Below, piece after piece: positions 1-8,916 of a DNA stretch of 21,000 nucleotides (position 1 is its first letter; every line of letters begins with the position of its first letter). The notes under the pieces were generated by a model. The model ran no database searches and had not been told where the DNA came from. It worked only from the letters and a program-made list of their open reading frames with translations. The stretch covers positions 64,001 through 85,000 of the forward strand of contig CAJNDS010000183.1 of the NCBI GenBank assembly GCA_905221605.1. Direction: 5' to 3'. The position numbers and the translations under genes were made by a program. Source of the DNA: Symbiodinium natans (Eukaryota > Sar > Dinophyceae > Suessiales > Symbiodiniaceae).

Positions 1-255
1 TCGAAAGCTCCACAGTCGAGGGTCGCCGCTGGACGGTACGTCTGGGCGGCTGAATACTGCAGAATCTGAACGGCACGAAGTCATCCAGCATGTTTGGGGC
101 ATGCTTTGGTCCTACTTGTTACAGATTATCATACTGATTACTACCTAATTAGGGACTTCAACTACTACCTACCTACTACTATGACCTGCTGCTTAAACTC
201 CTAGTTCCTCTTGGCTTCTTCTTACACTAAACCCTAAACCCTAGACCTTCAAAGG

Positions 256-355
256 CCCTAAACCCTAAACCCTAAACCCTAAACCCTAAACCCTAAACCC
301 TAAACCCTAAACCCTAAACCCTAAACCCTACACCCTAAACCCTAAACCCTAAACC
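256..355 (-). repeat. Telomere-like CCCTAAA array
   Basis: About 14 units with one CACCCTA variant, preceded by a short degenerate copy from 227. The flanks TTCAAAGGCC and GGCCTCTGAG form an imperfect inverted repeat (8 of 10). Confidence 0.95.
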
Positions 356-463
356 GGCCTCTGAGAGTTTGAAGCCGCAGTTCCAGCAAAAGCGGGAGTC
401 CGGCAGCATTCCCTTGCCACACTTCGGGCAGGTCCCGCCCGAAAGCGCCTCCAAAGGCACAGC

Positions 464-649
464 AGGGTTCAGGGTTCAGGGTTCAGGGTTTAGGGTTTAG
501 GGTTTAGGGTTTAGGGTTCAGGGTTTAGGGTTTATTGTTCAGGGTTTAGGGTTCAGGGTTTAGGGTTAGGGTTTAGGGTTTAGGGTTTAGGGTTTAGGGT
601 TTAGGGTTTAGGGTTTAGGGTTTAGGGTTTAGGGTTTAGGGTTTAGGGT
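464..649 (+). repeat. Telomere-like TTTAGGG array with TTCAGGG variants at its start
   Basis: The array begins with TTCAGGG units, includes one TTTATTG break, and ends with perfect TTTAGGG. It is opposite in orientation to the array 108 bases upstream. Confidence 0.95.
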
Positions 650-909
650 CTTCTGGCAGTGTGTGATCTGCTGTATATGATAAAACGAAATGTTAAAGGT
701 TAGAAAGTTTAACATGTTGCAACCGCAACTAGTTTTCTTCTTAGAATATGTGTATATAGATCTCAATTTCTCTTGAGTTATTGATGTATGCAACTCGTAC
801 TACAGGGTTCAGTGCTTTCAGGCGGCTAGGAGTTTTCAGAGCTTAGGATTTTAGTAGTTTCTCCGCAGGTCAAGGTGTGCAACAGATGACAGATGGCCCG
901 TTCTCTACA
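650..909. other. Unassigned spacer between telomere-like arrays
   Basis: I see no reading frame, RNA gene or repeat here beyond AT-rich stretches near 660-800. Confidence 0.5.
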
Positions 910-952
910 TAAACCCTAAACCCTAAACCCAAAACCCTAAACCCTAATCCCT
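910..952 (-). repeat. Short CCCTAAA array
   Basis: About six units with one CCCAAAA variant. Confidence 0.85.
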
Positions 953-954
953 CC

Positions 955-1064
955 CCTTATTTTGGGTACCCAAATACTTTAGAGAACTGAGCATGCATTT
1001 GAGCAGCAACTTGAAGGCTCACGGGTAGCTACAAGCAGGGTTCCAAGTACCCGAAATGAGGCTG
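955..1064. repeat. Foldback element with copy of the GGTTCATGGGTAGCTA family
   Basis: The segment ending TTATTTTGGGTAC near 969 is roughly complementary to GTACCCGAAATGAG at 1050-1063 (about 12 of 14). The interior at 1009-1035 carries ACTTGAAGGCTCACGGGTAG, a member of the dispersed family also seen at 4611, 9012, 9660, 11867, 11947 and 18963. The palindrome TTTGGGTACCCAAA sits at 961-974. Confidence 0.5.
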
Positions 1065-1112
1065 CAAGTCGAGTTACCATACTTACAACCCCACTTATGA
1101 CTAACCCTGATT

Positions 1113-1136
1113 CCTAAACCCTAAACCCTAAACCCC
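1113..1136 (-). repeat. Short CCCTAAA array
   Basis: Three units. Confidence 0.75.
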
Positions 1137-1247
1137 TGGTTTGCGCACGTTTCGGCGGAGACCGGCACGAACGCCCGAACATGTCTGGACCATGACGGGG
1201 CCAGTTCGGCTGCATGCAAAGAGGGGCCCCTGCACTCCCATGGGTTT

Positions 1248-1300
1248 GGGGGGGGGGGGGGGGTTAGGGTTTGTTTTAGGGTTTTAGGGTTTAGGGTTTT
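1248..1300 (+). repeat. G16 run leading into degenerate TTTAGGG
   Basis: Sixteen G at 1248-1263 are followed by TTAGGGTTTGTTTTAGGG-type degenerate heptamers. Confidence 0.85.
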
Positions 1301-1372
1301 ATAGGGCTTCGGGTTAAAGGTTAAGGGTTGTGAGGTTCGATGAGAAATCCAGCCCCTGATCCACCTACGCCT

Positions 1373-1406
1373 CTAAACCCTGAACCCTAAACCCTAAACC
1401 CTAAAC
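1373..1406 (-). repeat. Short CCCTAAA array
   Basis: Four to five units with one CCCTGAA variant. Flanks GCCTC (1368 region) and GAGGC (1420 region) are complementary over 5 bases only. Confidence 0.8.
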
Positions 1407-1617
1407 ATCTCCAACCCTGAGGCCTGAACCCCCAAAATCGCGGGCCTGAAGGCCGCCGAAGGTGCGAAGGTGACCATCGGGGAAAGCCCTGCGCGCGGAC
1501 CCCTGAAGCCTAAGGGAATCCCTGTAGGAAGTTGAGGCTTGAGGGTTCAGGGTTACAGCGTTGGCAGGATCTACCGGGCCTACAGGGCTTTTTGCTTGGT
1601 TTAGCGTTTACGGGGGG

Positions 1618-1715
1618 TCTAGGGTCTAGGGTTTAGGGTTTAGGGTTTAGGGTTTAGGGTTTAGGGTTTAGGGTTTAGGGTTTAGGGTTTAGGGTTTAGG
1701 GTTTAGGGTTTAGGG
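1618..1715 (+). repeat. Telomere-like TTTAGGG array
   Basis: Two TCTAGGG units are followed by about 12 perfect TTTAGGG. The flanks CGGGGGGTCT and AGAGTCCCCG form an imperfect inverted repeat (8 of 10). Confidence 0.95.
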
Positions 1716-2030
1716 TGAGAGTCCCCGGAGCTGCAAGAGACAAAGAAGCGGCGAGAGGGAGGTTGACGAACACCGTCGAAGCCGAATCGGCCCAGAGGGG
1801 TGGTTCTCTAAGTTAGGGTCCCTTCTTGGGGTCCTGTAGAAAGTACGGCACCCGTAAAACTACCCATAAGCCCAGAAGGCTCGGCTCATGTTGGTTGAGG
1901 GTTCAAGGCTTGAGGACTTAGGGGATCTACATGGAGAGCGATGTGCCAGCTCTCGCCATGTGCCCCAAATCCTCAGCCCCAAACCACCCCAAAACCTTGA
2001 ACTTCCCCCCCCCTCCCCCCCCCAGCCCCA
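1716..2030. other. Unassigned stretch, turning C-rich
   Basis: No supported gene. A short open frame from 1888 runs into the degenerate telomere repeat and is proline/asparagine low complexity, so I do not treat it as coding. C runs begin near 2004. Confidence 0.5.
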
Positions 2031-2420
2031 CAAAAAACCGAAACCCTTAACCCCAAACCCTAAAAACCTAAACCCCCAAACCCGAAAAAATCCAAAACCC
2101 CAAGTCCTAAACCCCTAAAACCTTCAAGCCAAACCCTAAAACCCCTAAAACCCCTAACACCCCGAAAACTCCTAAAACCCCTAAAGCCCCTAAAACCCCT
2201 AAAACCCCTAAAACCCCTAAAACCCCTAAAACCCCTAAAACCCCTAAAACCCTAAACCCCAAAACCCCCCAAACCCCCCAAAACCCCGAAACCCTAAACG
2301 CAAACCCAAAAACCCTAAAGTCCTAAAACCCTAGAACACGCCCCAAAACCTCCCAAAACCCCAGAACCCTAAAGGCACATCCGTACCCTAAACCCTAGAA
2401 GCCTAGAACCCTAAACCCTA
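2031..2420 (-). repeat. Degenerate C-rich telomere-variant tract, core (CCCCTAAAA)n
   Basis: Heptamer-like units of varied length (CCCTAAA, CCCCAAAA, CCCTAGAA). The core at 2169-2250 is a near-regular 9-bp unit CCCCTAAAA. Confidence 0.85.
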
Positions 2421-2506
2421 GAACCCTGAAAGCAAATCCGTGGCCAGAGCGGCGCCCAGGCTCAGGGCGCGACCCGGTGTAGTACGCACCGGTGCTCCCA
2501 CCATAG

Positions 2507-2540
2507 GCCTCCGAGGAGCGGCCGTGCTTCGGAGGCTTTT
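2507..2540. other. 8-bp stem hairpin followed by T4
   Basis: GCCTCCGA (2507-2514) pairs perfectly with TCGGAGGC (2529-2536) across a 14-base loop, followed by TTTT. It resembles a bacterial terminator in shape, but nothing around it is bacterial. The palindrome GCACCGGTGC lies just upstream at 2486-2495. Confidence 0.5.
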
Positions 2541-2545
2541 GTGAG

Positions 2546-2711
2546 GGGTTTAGGGTTTAGGGTTTAGGGTTTAGGGTTTAGGGTTTAGGGTTTAGGGTTT
2601 AGGGTTTAGGGTTTAGGGTTTACGGCTTAGGGCTTCGGGTTTAGGGTTTAGGGTTTAGGGTTTAGGGTGTCAGGTTTAGGGTGTTAGGGTTTAGGGCCTA
2701 GGGTTTAGGGG
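2546..2711 (+). repeat. Telomere-like TTTAGGG array
   Basis: About 11 perfect units are followed by variants (TTTACGG, CTTAGGG, CTTCGGG, GTCAGG, GTGTTAGGG). Confidence 0.95.
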
Positions 2712-2870
2712 GTGTTGGGGTGTTGGGGGTTTGCAGTGGTTTTGCGGTGGTGTTGGAGGTCTTGGGGCGAGGGTGTTGGGGGGTGTTGGGGGTTTGTGAG
2801 GGGGTCTTTGGGGCGTTGGAGGTTTTGGGGCTTTGAGGGCTTTGAGGGCTTGGGGCTTCGTCTTGTGCTC
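2712..2870 (+). repeat. Degenerate G-rich tract (GGTGTTGGGG-like)
   Basis: Irregular GGTGTTGGGGGTTTG and GGGCTTTGA repeats continue the preceding array in decayed form. Open frames on both strands here are low complexity and not supported as genes. Confidence 0.7.
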
Positions 2871-3010
2871 GGTCTCTGCCTCTGTATGCCCTATGGTTTA
2901 GGCCGGCCCGCCACAGCCCACTCATTCGGGAAGACGAAGGGCTTGCCTGGAAAGCCCAAGGCCTTAAGCCTTGCTGAAAGCCCGGAGCCCTAAACCCTAT
3001 GGATGTGTAG

Positions 3011-3088
3011 CCCTAACCCCTAAACCCTAAACCCTAAACCCTCAACCCTGAACCCTGAACCCTAAACCCCAAACCCTAAACCCTAAAC
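3011..3088 (-). repeat. CCCTAAA array with CCCTGAA and CCCCAAA variants
   Basis: About ten units of mixed variants. Confidence 0.9.
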
Positions 3089-3117
3089 ATATTATATATA
3101 TATATATATATAGATAT
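3088..3117. repeat. TA microsatellite
   Basis: An imperfect (TA)n run of about 30 bases directly follows the telomere-like array. Confidence 0.9.
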
Positions 3118-3241
3118 AGCCAAAGGAAAACCGACAGCAAGCTGGGCCCATGGTTTTGAAGCAGTTTCAAGACGTTTCCGGTCTTGTCTGCAAGCCCCTG
3201 CCAAGGGCGCAATGCACCGACACTATGAAGTCTAAGACAAC

Positions 3242-3269
3242 TTAGGGTTTAGGGTTTAGGGTTTAGGGT
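3242..3269 (+). repeat. Short TTTAGGG array
   Basis: Four units. With the CCCTAAA array at 3731 it encloses a 461-bp segment in telomere-fusion orientation. Confidence 0.9.
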
Positions 3270-3722
3270 CGCTGCCAGGTGGGGCAGAATCGAAAGAATC
3301 ATAGCAGCTGGCATGACTCTGCCTGCTGGCAAGAAGCAATTCTCAAGGTAAGCAATGCGAATCACCGCAACAGCTCTGACACACAGAGAATCAAGTAAAG
3401 CCATGGTCATGAGAGCAAAAATGAGAATGGCAATCGCAGTGTGCAGAACAAACAAGAAACTACTCACCACAACCAGACTTCTCGCAACGTGAAGAAGAAA
3501 AACCGAAGACAGCCAGGGGAGCTTATTCCCATCATCAATACTAACTAAAGGAAATCCAAGGAAGAAGGAAAGAGTTGTGACAGGCAAACGGATCACAAGC
3601 ATGACGACGATGATCATGGTGAAAAGCAGTAGCAGTGGCAACAGACCAGCAAGAAAGAATCTGACAGCAAAAGAAGCACGAACAATATCGGTGGTAAAAA
3701 GCCATGATGGTATTGCTGGCAA
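3249..3722 (-). CDS. Hydrophobic open frame of 157 codons, doubtful
   Basis: Not recognised. The frame would encode a very hydrophobic protein with about four to five possible membrane segments (for example LLPLLLLFTMIIVVMLVI near residue 27 and FVLHTAIAILIFALMTMA near residue 96). It starts at the Met nearest the right-hand telomere array and ends by running into the left-hand TTTAGGG array, where the last residues TLNPKP and the stop TAA are simply the repeat translated. The plus strand is purine rich over the same span and would read as a basic peptide, so the hydrophobicity may only be the antisense of a purine-rich strand. No intron signals or neighbour support it. I rate it more likely accidental than real. 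Confidence 0.15.
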   Translation of the reverse strand: MPAIPSWLFTTDIVRASFAVRFFLAGLLPLLLLFTMIIVVMLVIRLPVTTLSFFLGFPLVSIDDGNKLPWLSSVFLLHVARSLVVVSSFLFVLHTAIAILIFALMTMALLDSLCVRAVAVIRIAYLENCFLPAGRVMPAAMILSILPHLAATLNPKP

Positions 3723-3730
3723 TCATAATG

Positions 3731-3776
3731 CTAAACCCTAAACCCTAAACCCCAAACCCTACACCTAAACCCGAAA
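3731..3776 (-). repeat. CCCTAAA array with variants
   Basis: About six units, decaying to CACCTAAACCCGAAACC. Confidence 0.85.
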
Positions 3777-3852
3777 CCACTACAATAAGACCAAGAATAC
3801 TAACAAACAGACATAAACATACCATTTACGGAGTCTCACGTTCTCCTCAAGG

Positions 3853-3902
3853 GTCCTAAACCCTAAGCCCCTAAACTCTAACCCCTAAACCCCTAAACCC
3901 AA
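3853..3902 (-). repeat. Degenerate CCCTAAA tract
   Basis: Units of 7-9 bases (CCCTAAG, CCCCTAAAC) without perfect repetition. Confidence 0.7.
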
Positions 3903-4000
3903 CCGGCACTAGGGTCCCTGGCAGAATCAAAAGGGCAGCCCTTTGTAAGATGCCAGCCCTGTCGCAAGAGAAAGGTACCAAACCGCCCAAGAACACCCTG

Positions 4001-4045
4001 AACCCTAAACCCCAAATCCTAAACCCTAAACCCTAAGCCCTACAC
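4001..4045 (-). repeat. Short CCCTAAA array
   Basis: Five to six units with CCCCAAA and CCCTAAG variants. Confidence 0.8.
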
Positions 4046-4501
4046 TGCAAGAGCTGAGCACCTCGTCCCCTCGCAATGGGAGGGCCATGGAGAAGGATAC
4101 TGAAGTGCACTGTGACTACAATTATGGCTCCGCTTCTGGGGTTTAGGGTTTAGGGCTGAGGGTTTATGGTTTCAGCTGAGAGTGTTGTTTCAGGCTGAGG
4201 GCTTAGGGTGTAGGTTGTCCACTGTGGGGTTGCACCACCCATCCGGACCATCCATCCTACAAGGGGGGAATTGGGACCCTATAGCAAATTGAATTTTTTG
4301 TGGACTCTTCGGGGTATATAGGGATTCGGACCCATAGAAATGCAAAAATGATTGTACCACAAAAATTCGTAAATTGTTAGACAATGATACGACATGGTAT
4401 GATTGTTCGTAGTCTCCCCCTATCTTACAGGTCGCATGGCCCCACCCCCCTGGACTTTGAGATGCCTGGAGTTACGCGCGCGCGTGGATGGGCTTTGTGA
4501 T
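4046..4501. other. Unassigned stretch
   Basis: A few TTTAGGG remnants lie at 4139-4205, and an alternating CG run near 4474-4485. A 64-codon minus-strand frame at 4190-4384 shows nothing recognisable. No gene is supported. Confidence 0.5.
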
Positions 4502-4600
4502 CCCTAAACTCTGAACCCTAAACCCTAAACCCTAAACCCTAAACCCTAAACCCTGAACCCTAAACCCTGAACCCTGACCCCTGCATCCTAAAGCCTAAAC
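4502..4600 (-). repeat. CCCTAAA array with variants
   Basis: About 12 units, perfect in the middle and with CCCTGAA variants later. Confidence 0.93.
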
Positions 4601-4609
4601 CCTGTTCCC

Positions 4610-4731
4610 TACTTGGAGGTTCATGGGTACTTCGAAGTGGGGCTGGAAGTAAGGTAACTATGATTCTAACTGGTGATAACGTGATGTAGGGCACTTCTAA
4701 CCCCACTGTCATAGCCCCCCACGAACCTTCA
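4610..4731. repeat. Foldback (MITE-like) element, GGTTCATGGGTA family
   Basis: The left arm 4610-4650 (starting TACTTGGAGGTTCATGGGTA) is an imperfect reverse complement of 4693-4731. The best-matching blocks are AGTGGGGCTGGAAGT against ACTTCTAACCCCACT (13 of 15) and AGGTTCATGGG against CCCACGAACCT (10 of 11). The loop is about 42 bases and non-coding. No transposase is present; it could be a non-autonomous DNA element or an introner-like element. Confidence 0.6.
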
Positions 4732-4914
4732 TCTTTGGGTAGCTATAAGAGTAGCTTAAGAACCCTTAAAAAGGAGGTAAGGGACCATACAGAATTAAGG
4801 GGGCATGTAACTACCCTAAGACTTCACATTGGCGCTCAACCTCAAGTGTGCCTGTGTCACAGGAGGACCGGCCTTGCAAACTAAAGCACAAAGCCCTCAA
4901 CCCTCAACCCTAAA

Positions 4915-5039
4915 CCCTAAAAACCCTAAAAACCCTAAAAACCCTAAAAACCCTAAAAACCCTAAAAACCCTAAAAACCCTAAAAACCCTAAAAACCCTA
5001 AAAACCCTAAAAACCCTAAAAACCCTAAAAACCCTAAAA
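4915..5039 (-). repeat. Tandem (CCCTAAAAA)13, a 9-bp telomere-like variant
   Basis: Thirteen perfect 9-bp units and a truncated fourteenth, flanked by ordinary CCCTAAA. Because 9 is divisible by 3, the tract is open in several frames and yields Asn-Pro-Lys repeats; the 115-codon frame across it (4829-5176) is an artefact. Confidence 0.97.
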
Positions 5040-5197
5040 CCCTAAACGCCCTAAAAACCCTAGACCCTATACCCCAAACCCTAAACCCTCGCATCTTTTC
5101 GCCTGAAGACTCCGCCTTCCAGATTGGCCTTGAGTTTGCGCTCCAAGCGGCTCAAGATCTGGTCTTCCATGCATGAACGAAGCTTGCGAGTTTCGGG

Positions 5198-5257
5198 CTT
5201 AGGGTTTAGAGCTTAGGGTTTAGGGTTTAGGGCTTAGGGTTTAGGGTTTTGGGGGGG
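5198..5257 (+). repeat. TTTAGGG array with CTTAGGG variants, ending in G7
   Basis: About seven units alternating TTTAGGG and CTTAGGG, ending in TTTTGGGGGGG. Confidence 0.9.
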
Positions 5258-5940
5258 TCGTGTTGCATGGCGGGCCATGATACCTCAAAGCCTCACATTC
5301 CCTGGAAAGTCGCGCGAAAGCCTGAAACCCAACACACACTCGGCCGAAGCGCTTCGGAAGGCAAACACAAGGCAACGCTGCTTGCTGACGAGTCGGGAGC
5401 AGCGAACACGCCAGTCTTTAGCAGGATGCAGTATCAGTAGCGGTCGATCCCTGGCCCGACAGCTTCCTGCAGTGTTTGGGCAGCGGCTTGGAGATTCAGG
5501 AATTGGAGCGCTGGTAAGAACTACTTGGGGCCTGGGACAGACCGGCGTAATTAGTTCTGTCTGCACGGGTGAGGTGAAAGGTTGAAGGATGGTTGAAGGA
5601 TGCATTGGGTTTTGGGTGGTACTTGAAGACTTGAAGGTGCAGAGGAACAGGTCACCTGTGAGTGGCCGGTGTTTCAAACTTGTGTCTGATGCACTCTGGG
5701 CGAAGGCTTAGCCCAGCCCAGCTGCAACGACACAACGATCGAATCCAATTGGATCTGATGGATCTGATGCTCTGGTCGGTAAGCTCTCTGACATGTCAAC
5801 TGGTCTTGGGGTCACGTAGTGAAAGTCTCAGTTCTGGCTCGGCGGCGGTTAGATATCTCGCACATCTCAGGAAGCTCAGCCACTACGCCAGCAACCTATT
5901 GCATGTGCAAGACACCACACTGGGTGGAAGGAGACTTTGA
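5258..5940. other. Unassigned stretch with overlapping short open frames
   Basis: Several frames of 90-130 codons overlap on both strands (5277-5585 plus, 5285-5677 minus, 5662-5940 plus). None shows a motif I recognise, and none is favoured over its antisense partner. This is the longest region of balanced composition left of the LINE, so a cryptic exon is possible, but I cannot support one. Confidence 0.4.
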
Positions 5941-5980
5941 GGTGTCAGCTTAGGAGGAAAAGAGCCCGTGTTCTAGGGAT

Positions 5981-6134
5981 TCCACCTTGGACCCTCAAGG
6001 TCGCACCCTTGGGTTTTGGGGGACCCCCTTTGAAAGATCCTTAAACCAAGAATATAAGGGCCGTATATAGGAATATATAAAGGGGAGCCTTTAGGCCATA
6101 TTTCGGAATATACTAAGGGGCGCCTCTTAGGGGG
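5981..6134. repeat. Degenerate direct repeats of about 35 bp
   Basis: GGAATATATAAAGGGGAGCC (6070) and GGAATATACTAAGGGGCGCC (6105) are direct copies 35 bases apart, with a weaker third copy near 6047. A 6-bp stem ACCTTG/CAAGGT sits near 5986-6003. Confidence 0.6.
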
Positions 6135-6279
6135 TACAACCTTAAAGGTACGAGTCCTCATCCCTTGAGTGTTGACCAGTTGCTGCCAGAGGTGGACCAC
6201 CAAAAAACACAATCTTCCAAGACAGAGGTCTAAGTCGCTTTGACAGGCTGTTGCTTTGAAAGCTGGAAATTTTCAAAGC

Positions 6280-6373
6280 CCAAACTCCTCCTCCCCCCCC
6301 CCCCTCCCCAAACCGCCCCAAAACCCACCCAAAACCCCCCCAAACCCCCCAAAAACCCCCCCTTCCTCTTTCT
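6280..6373. repeat. C-rich low-complexity tract
   Basis: Runs of C with AAACC spacers, including C-runs at about 6293-6307. The proline-rich frame through it is an artefact. Confidence 0.8.
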
Positions 6374-6865
6374 AGGTAGGGAAGGGAGGTTCAGGGAACT
6401 TGGCACCCAGCAACTAACTTACTCATACGAATTTCCGTATTATGAGTATATGATGCTATTCTATGGATATAGTAGTTGTAGTCTTATAGTATTCTATTAT
6501 TCTATTGTTATAGTATTGCGGTGCAACTCTATACTATTAGAATACAGTGTTACTCTGAAATTACAACAAATAGTCGATTCTTATACTTACATATACTTGC
6601 AACAACTGATGATTCTGATACAATGCCATCTCATACTACTTTGGGGGGCTTGCGAGCCAGGTCTGGTTTTTGCGGGTGCCCCCCCGAAGGCACACAAGAA
6701 CTTCAAAGCAAGGGCCTTGACATCGCAACGCATCGCAAGCCTATACCATACAAAAGGCAGCTCGTCGCTTCTTCACGATGAGCTGCCAGGCCTCACACCC
6801 GAGATTCCGAGAGTGGCCAGGATGGCCCTTAGAAGCCTCTGAGAAAAAAATAGCCCTGTGAAGAT
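6374..6865. other. Unassigned, AT-rich in its first half
   Basis: From 6415 to 6640 the composition is markedly more AT-rich than the rest of the window and full of TAT/ATA words. The frame 6240-6842 crosses both this and the preceding C tract and looks accidental. No gene is supported. Confidence 0.45.
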
Positions 6866-6971
6866 GATCCTCTCGTAAACCCAATAAGGGTAAAGATGCA
6901 AGAATCCTCTTAAACCCAATAAGGGTAAGGATACAAGAATCCTCTTATACCCAATAAGGATCAGCATACAA
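6866..6971. repeat. Three tandem copies of a 35-36 bp unit
   Basis: Units start at 6866, 6902 and 6937 and share ATCCTCT..TA.ACCCAATAAGG..; the third copy is the most diverged. Confidence 0.9.
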
Positions 6972-7561
6972 ACTGTCCCAAGTGCCTACCGAGGTGGTGG
7001 TTCCTTCCATGTCCCCTGCTCGTGATCCTGTGATCCTGAAGCCGCCGAATCGACGCTTTAACTTTCAAAAGTGGACGACGCGGAGAGTCTGTAAGATCCA
7101 GCTCGCAGACTCAAGACTGAAATGCTCCGATGAAAGCCCTAATCGTCTCGGAACCTTGGGGTGAGGCTGAGAAACTTACGAGCCACGCAGCGCCGGGGAA
7201 CCACGCCGAACACATCCGGTGGGCAACGTTCCACTTCGGGGCCCTGAAGTGTTTCTTGACTGATAGCTCCATCTCTTTGCGCAGCGCTGTCGATCGGCGC
7301 TGAACAGACGTGCATGGTTTTTCGGGATGTTATGGGGCCTACGGGCTTTTCACTTCTTCCATGCCATTGCACGCCTGAATGCAGCCGATGGACAGCTACC
7401 TCCTCCACCCACGGCTGATGCATGACCCACTTCGTACTATGCCAGTCGGCAATCACAGGATTGAGACGTGCACCAAAAATGCAAGGTCCCATATCCAGGT
7501 CGGGGCTGGCGGGGCTGGGGAGCACTCCGGGGACTCACTCCATGTTGGGTTTTCAAGGGAC
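6972..7561. other. Unassigned stretch
   Basis: Minus-strand frames 7139-7525 (128 codons) and 7437-7667 show no recognised motif and overlap plus-strand frames. No gene is supported. Confidence 0.4.
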
Positions 7562-7693
7562 TAAAGGAGGGACCCTTCTGAGGGACCTGAGGGGTTAGTT
7601 TGGGGCTACTTCGGGATATAGGGACTTTGTTAGGGTGACAAAGGGTTATACAGGGGAATACGATCAAGGGTCCCTTCTAGGGGTCCCTCCTTA
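7562..7693. repeat. MITE-like element with terminal inverted repeats
   Basis: The left end 7562-7587 (TAAAGGAGGGACCCTTCTGA..) and right end 7669-7693 are inverted copies over about 25 bases at roughly 80 percent identity, the outermost 12 being nearly perfect. The total length is 132 bp and it has no coding capacity. Confidence 0.65.
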
Positions 7694-7854
7694 TTTTCGG
7701 GCCGTTGAGTTCGAACATCCTGGGGGGGCCTCGGGGTCTCTGGGGAGTCTCGCGGGCTGGGGCCTGCATCTGCTTCTGCAGCAGCCGCCCCAAGCCACTG
7801 AGAGCTCCAGAAGTGAACTTGTCCCAGGAAACACGACCCAATCGGAGCCTGAAG

Positions 7855-7904
7855 GTTTAGGGTTTAGGGCTTAGGGCTTAGGGTTTAGGGTTTAGGGTTT
7901 AGGG
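7855..7904 (+). repeat. TTTAGGG array with CTTAGGG variants
   Basis: About seven units; it directly abuts the foldback element at 7905. Confidence 0.9.
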
Positions 7905-8014
7905 GCTCTTAATGTAGTTCCTTTTGGGGTTAGTTATAAGGGATTCTAGTATACTAGCCCAAAAAGGTGCTACATAGGAGCATGCTAACCCTCAAAAAGG
8001 TACTACATAGGAGC
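7905..8014. repeat. Foldback element with a duplicated right arm
   Basis: The left arm 7905-7933 is an inverted copy of 7985-8014 and also of 7961-7981; the two right arms (AAAAAGGTGCTACATAGGAG and AAAAAGGTACTACATAGGAG) are direct repeats 33 bases apart. The 12-bp palindrome CTAGTATACTAG (7946-7957) lies at the symmetry centre of the first pair. Confidence 0.7.
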
Positions 8015-8193
8015 CTTGAGGTAGGCCTTAGAGGGCAGGATACTGATGCCGAGCTTTGGCCGGGCTTGAGTTCAGAACTGCGTTTCCAGATCGATGGTCA
8101 GAACGGGTGATAGCAACCCATTTGGCCCCTACCCTAGCAGCCCTCAACTGTTGACCCAAAATCCTCAAGCTACCCAACTCCTGACCCTCAGCG

Positions 8194-8240
8194 CCAAACC
8201 CTAAACCCTGAACCCTAAACCCCAAACCCCAAAACCCTGA
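8194..8240 (-). repeat. Short CCCTAAA/CCCCAAA array
   Basis: Six units of mixed variants. Confidence 0.85.
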
Positions 8241-8640
8241 CGTAGATCCGAACCCCAGGGGCAAACTCCGATGGAGGCTCAGTGGGTCTTCGACCGGCTG
8301 CGGGTTCGCGCGCCCGTAAGCAATGACGGAACCTCAGCGCCAGGTCTTAGGAGCCCCCAAAAAACCACAGAAGCACAAGGATCCCATAAAACAGGGCTTT
8401 TCGGAATCCCCCAAGTGCGAGGGGCCCTTCCCTTTGGCCCCAATAGCAGGATCCTTATGCTTATGTGGCTTTTTAAGGGCCTGTAGGTCTACGCGAGCCC
8501 TCTCCGGGTTTTGAGGGCTTAGGGTTCAGGGAGTTTGGGGTTTAGGATTAGGGTTTAAGGTGTCAGGCACGTTGAGGAACTTGCCCGGGTCAGTCTCGCA
8601 TCCGGCTTAGCGGGAAGCACGTCACACCAGACACCTGCAC
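8241..8640. other. Unassigned stretch
   Basis: Short plus-strand frames at 8271-8514 show no recognised motif. Decayed TTTAGGG-like sequence lies at 8515-8562. Confidence 0.4.
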
Positions 8641-8830
8641 ACCCAAACACTAAGCCCCCCAAAACCCCAAAAATTTCCTGTAACCCCTAAAGCCGCTAAA
8701 TCCCCTAAAGCCGCTCAAGCCCCTGAAGCATCTAAAGCCCCTAAAGCCCCAAACCCTAAACCCTAGACCCCAAACCCTAAACCCCAAACCCCAAACCCTA
8801 AACCCTAAACCCCCAAGCAACCCAAACCAA
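8641..8830 (-). repeat. Degenerate CCCCTAAAGCC / CCCCAAA / CCCTAAA tract
   Basis: Loose units such as CCCCTAAAGCC at 8680-8750 lead into seven or so heptamers up to 8815. Confidence 0.8.
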
Positions 8831-8888
8831 ACTCCTCAGCCTTGGCCCCCGGCTGAGTGACCTGCAGGCTCAGGAGTGCTCCATGAGC

Positions 8889-8916
8889 TTAGGGTTTTGG
8901 GTTTAGGGTTTAGGGT
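8889..8916 (+). repeat. Short TTTAGGG array
   Basis: Four units including one TTTTGGG. Confidence 0.85.

Noticed and set aside
1-360. A true chromosome end at the left of the window
   Set aside because: The first 226 bases precede the first array and are non-repetitive, and arrays occur throughout in both orientations.
2507-2540. Rho-independent terminator
   Set aside because: The shape fits, but the sequence context is eukaryotic and no gene ends there.
4829-5176. 115-codon frame with repeated Asn-Pro-Lys
   Set aside because: It is the 9-bp CCCTAAAAA tandem repeat translated; the opposite strand gives an equally open Gly-Phe-Leu repeat.
6240-6842. 200-codon plus-strand frame
   Set aside because: It crosses a poly-C/proline tract, an AT-rich low-complexity segment and ordinary sequence with no consistent composition; it looks accidental.
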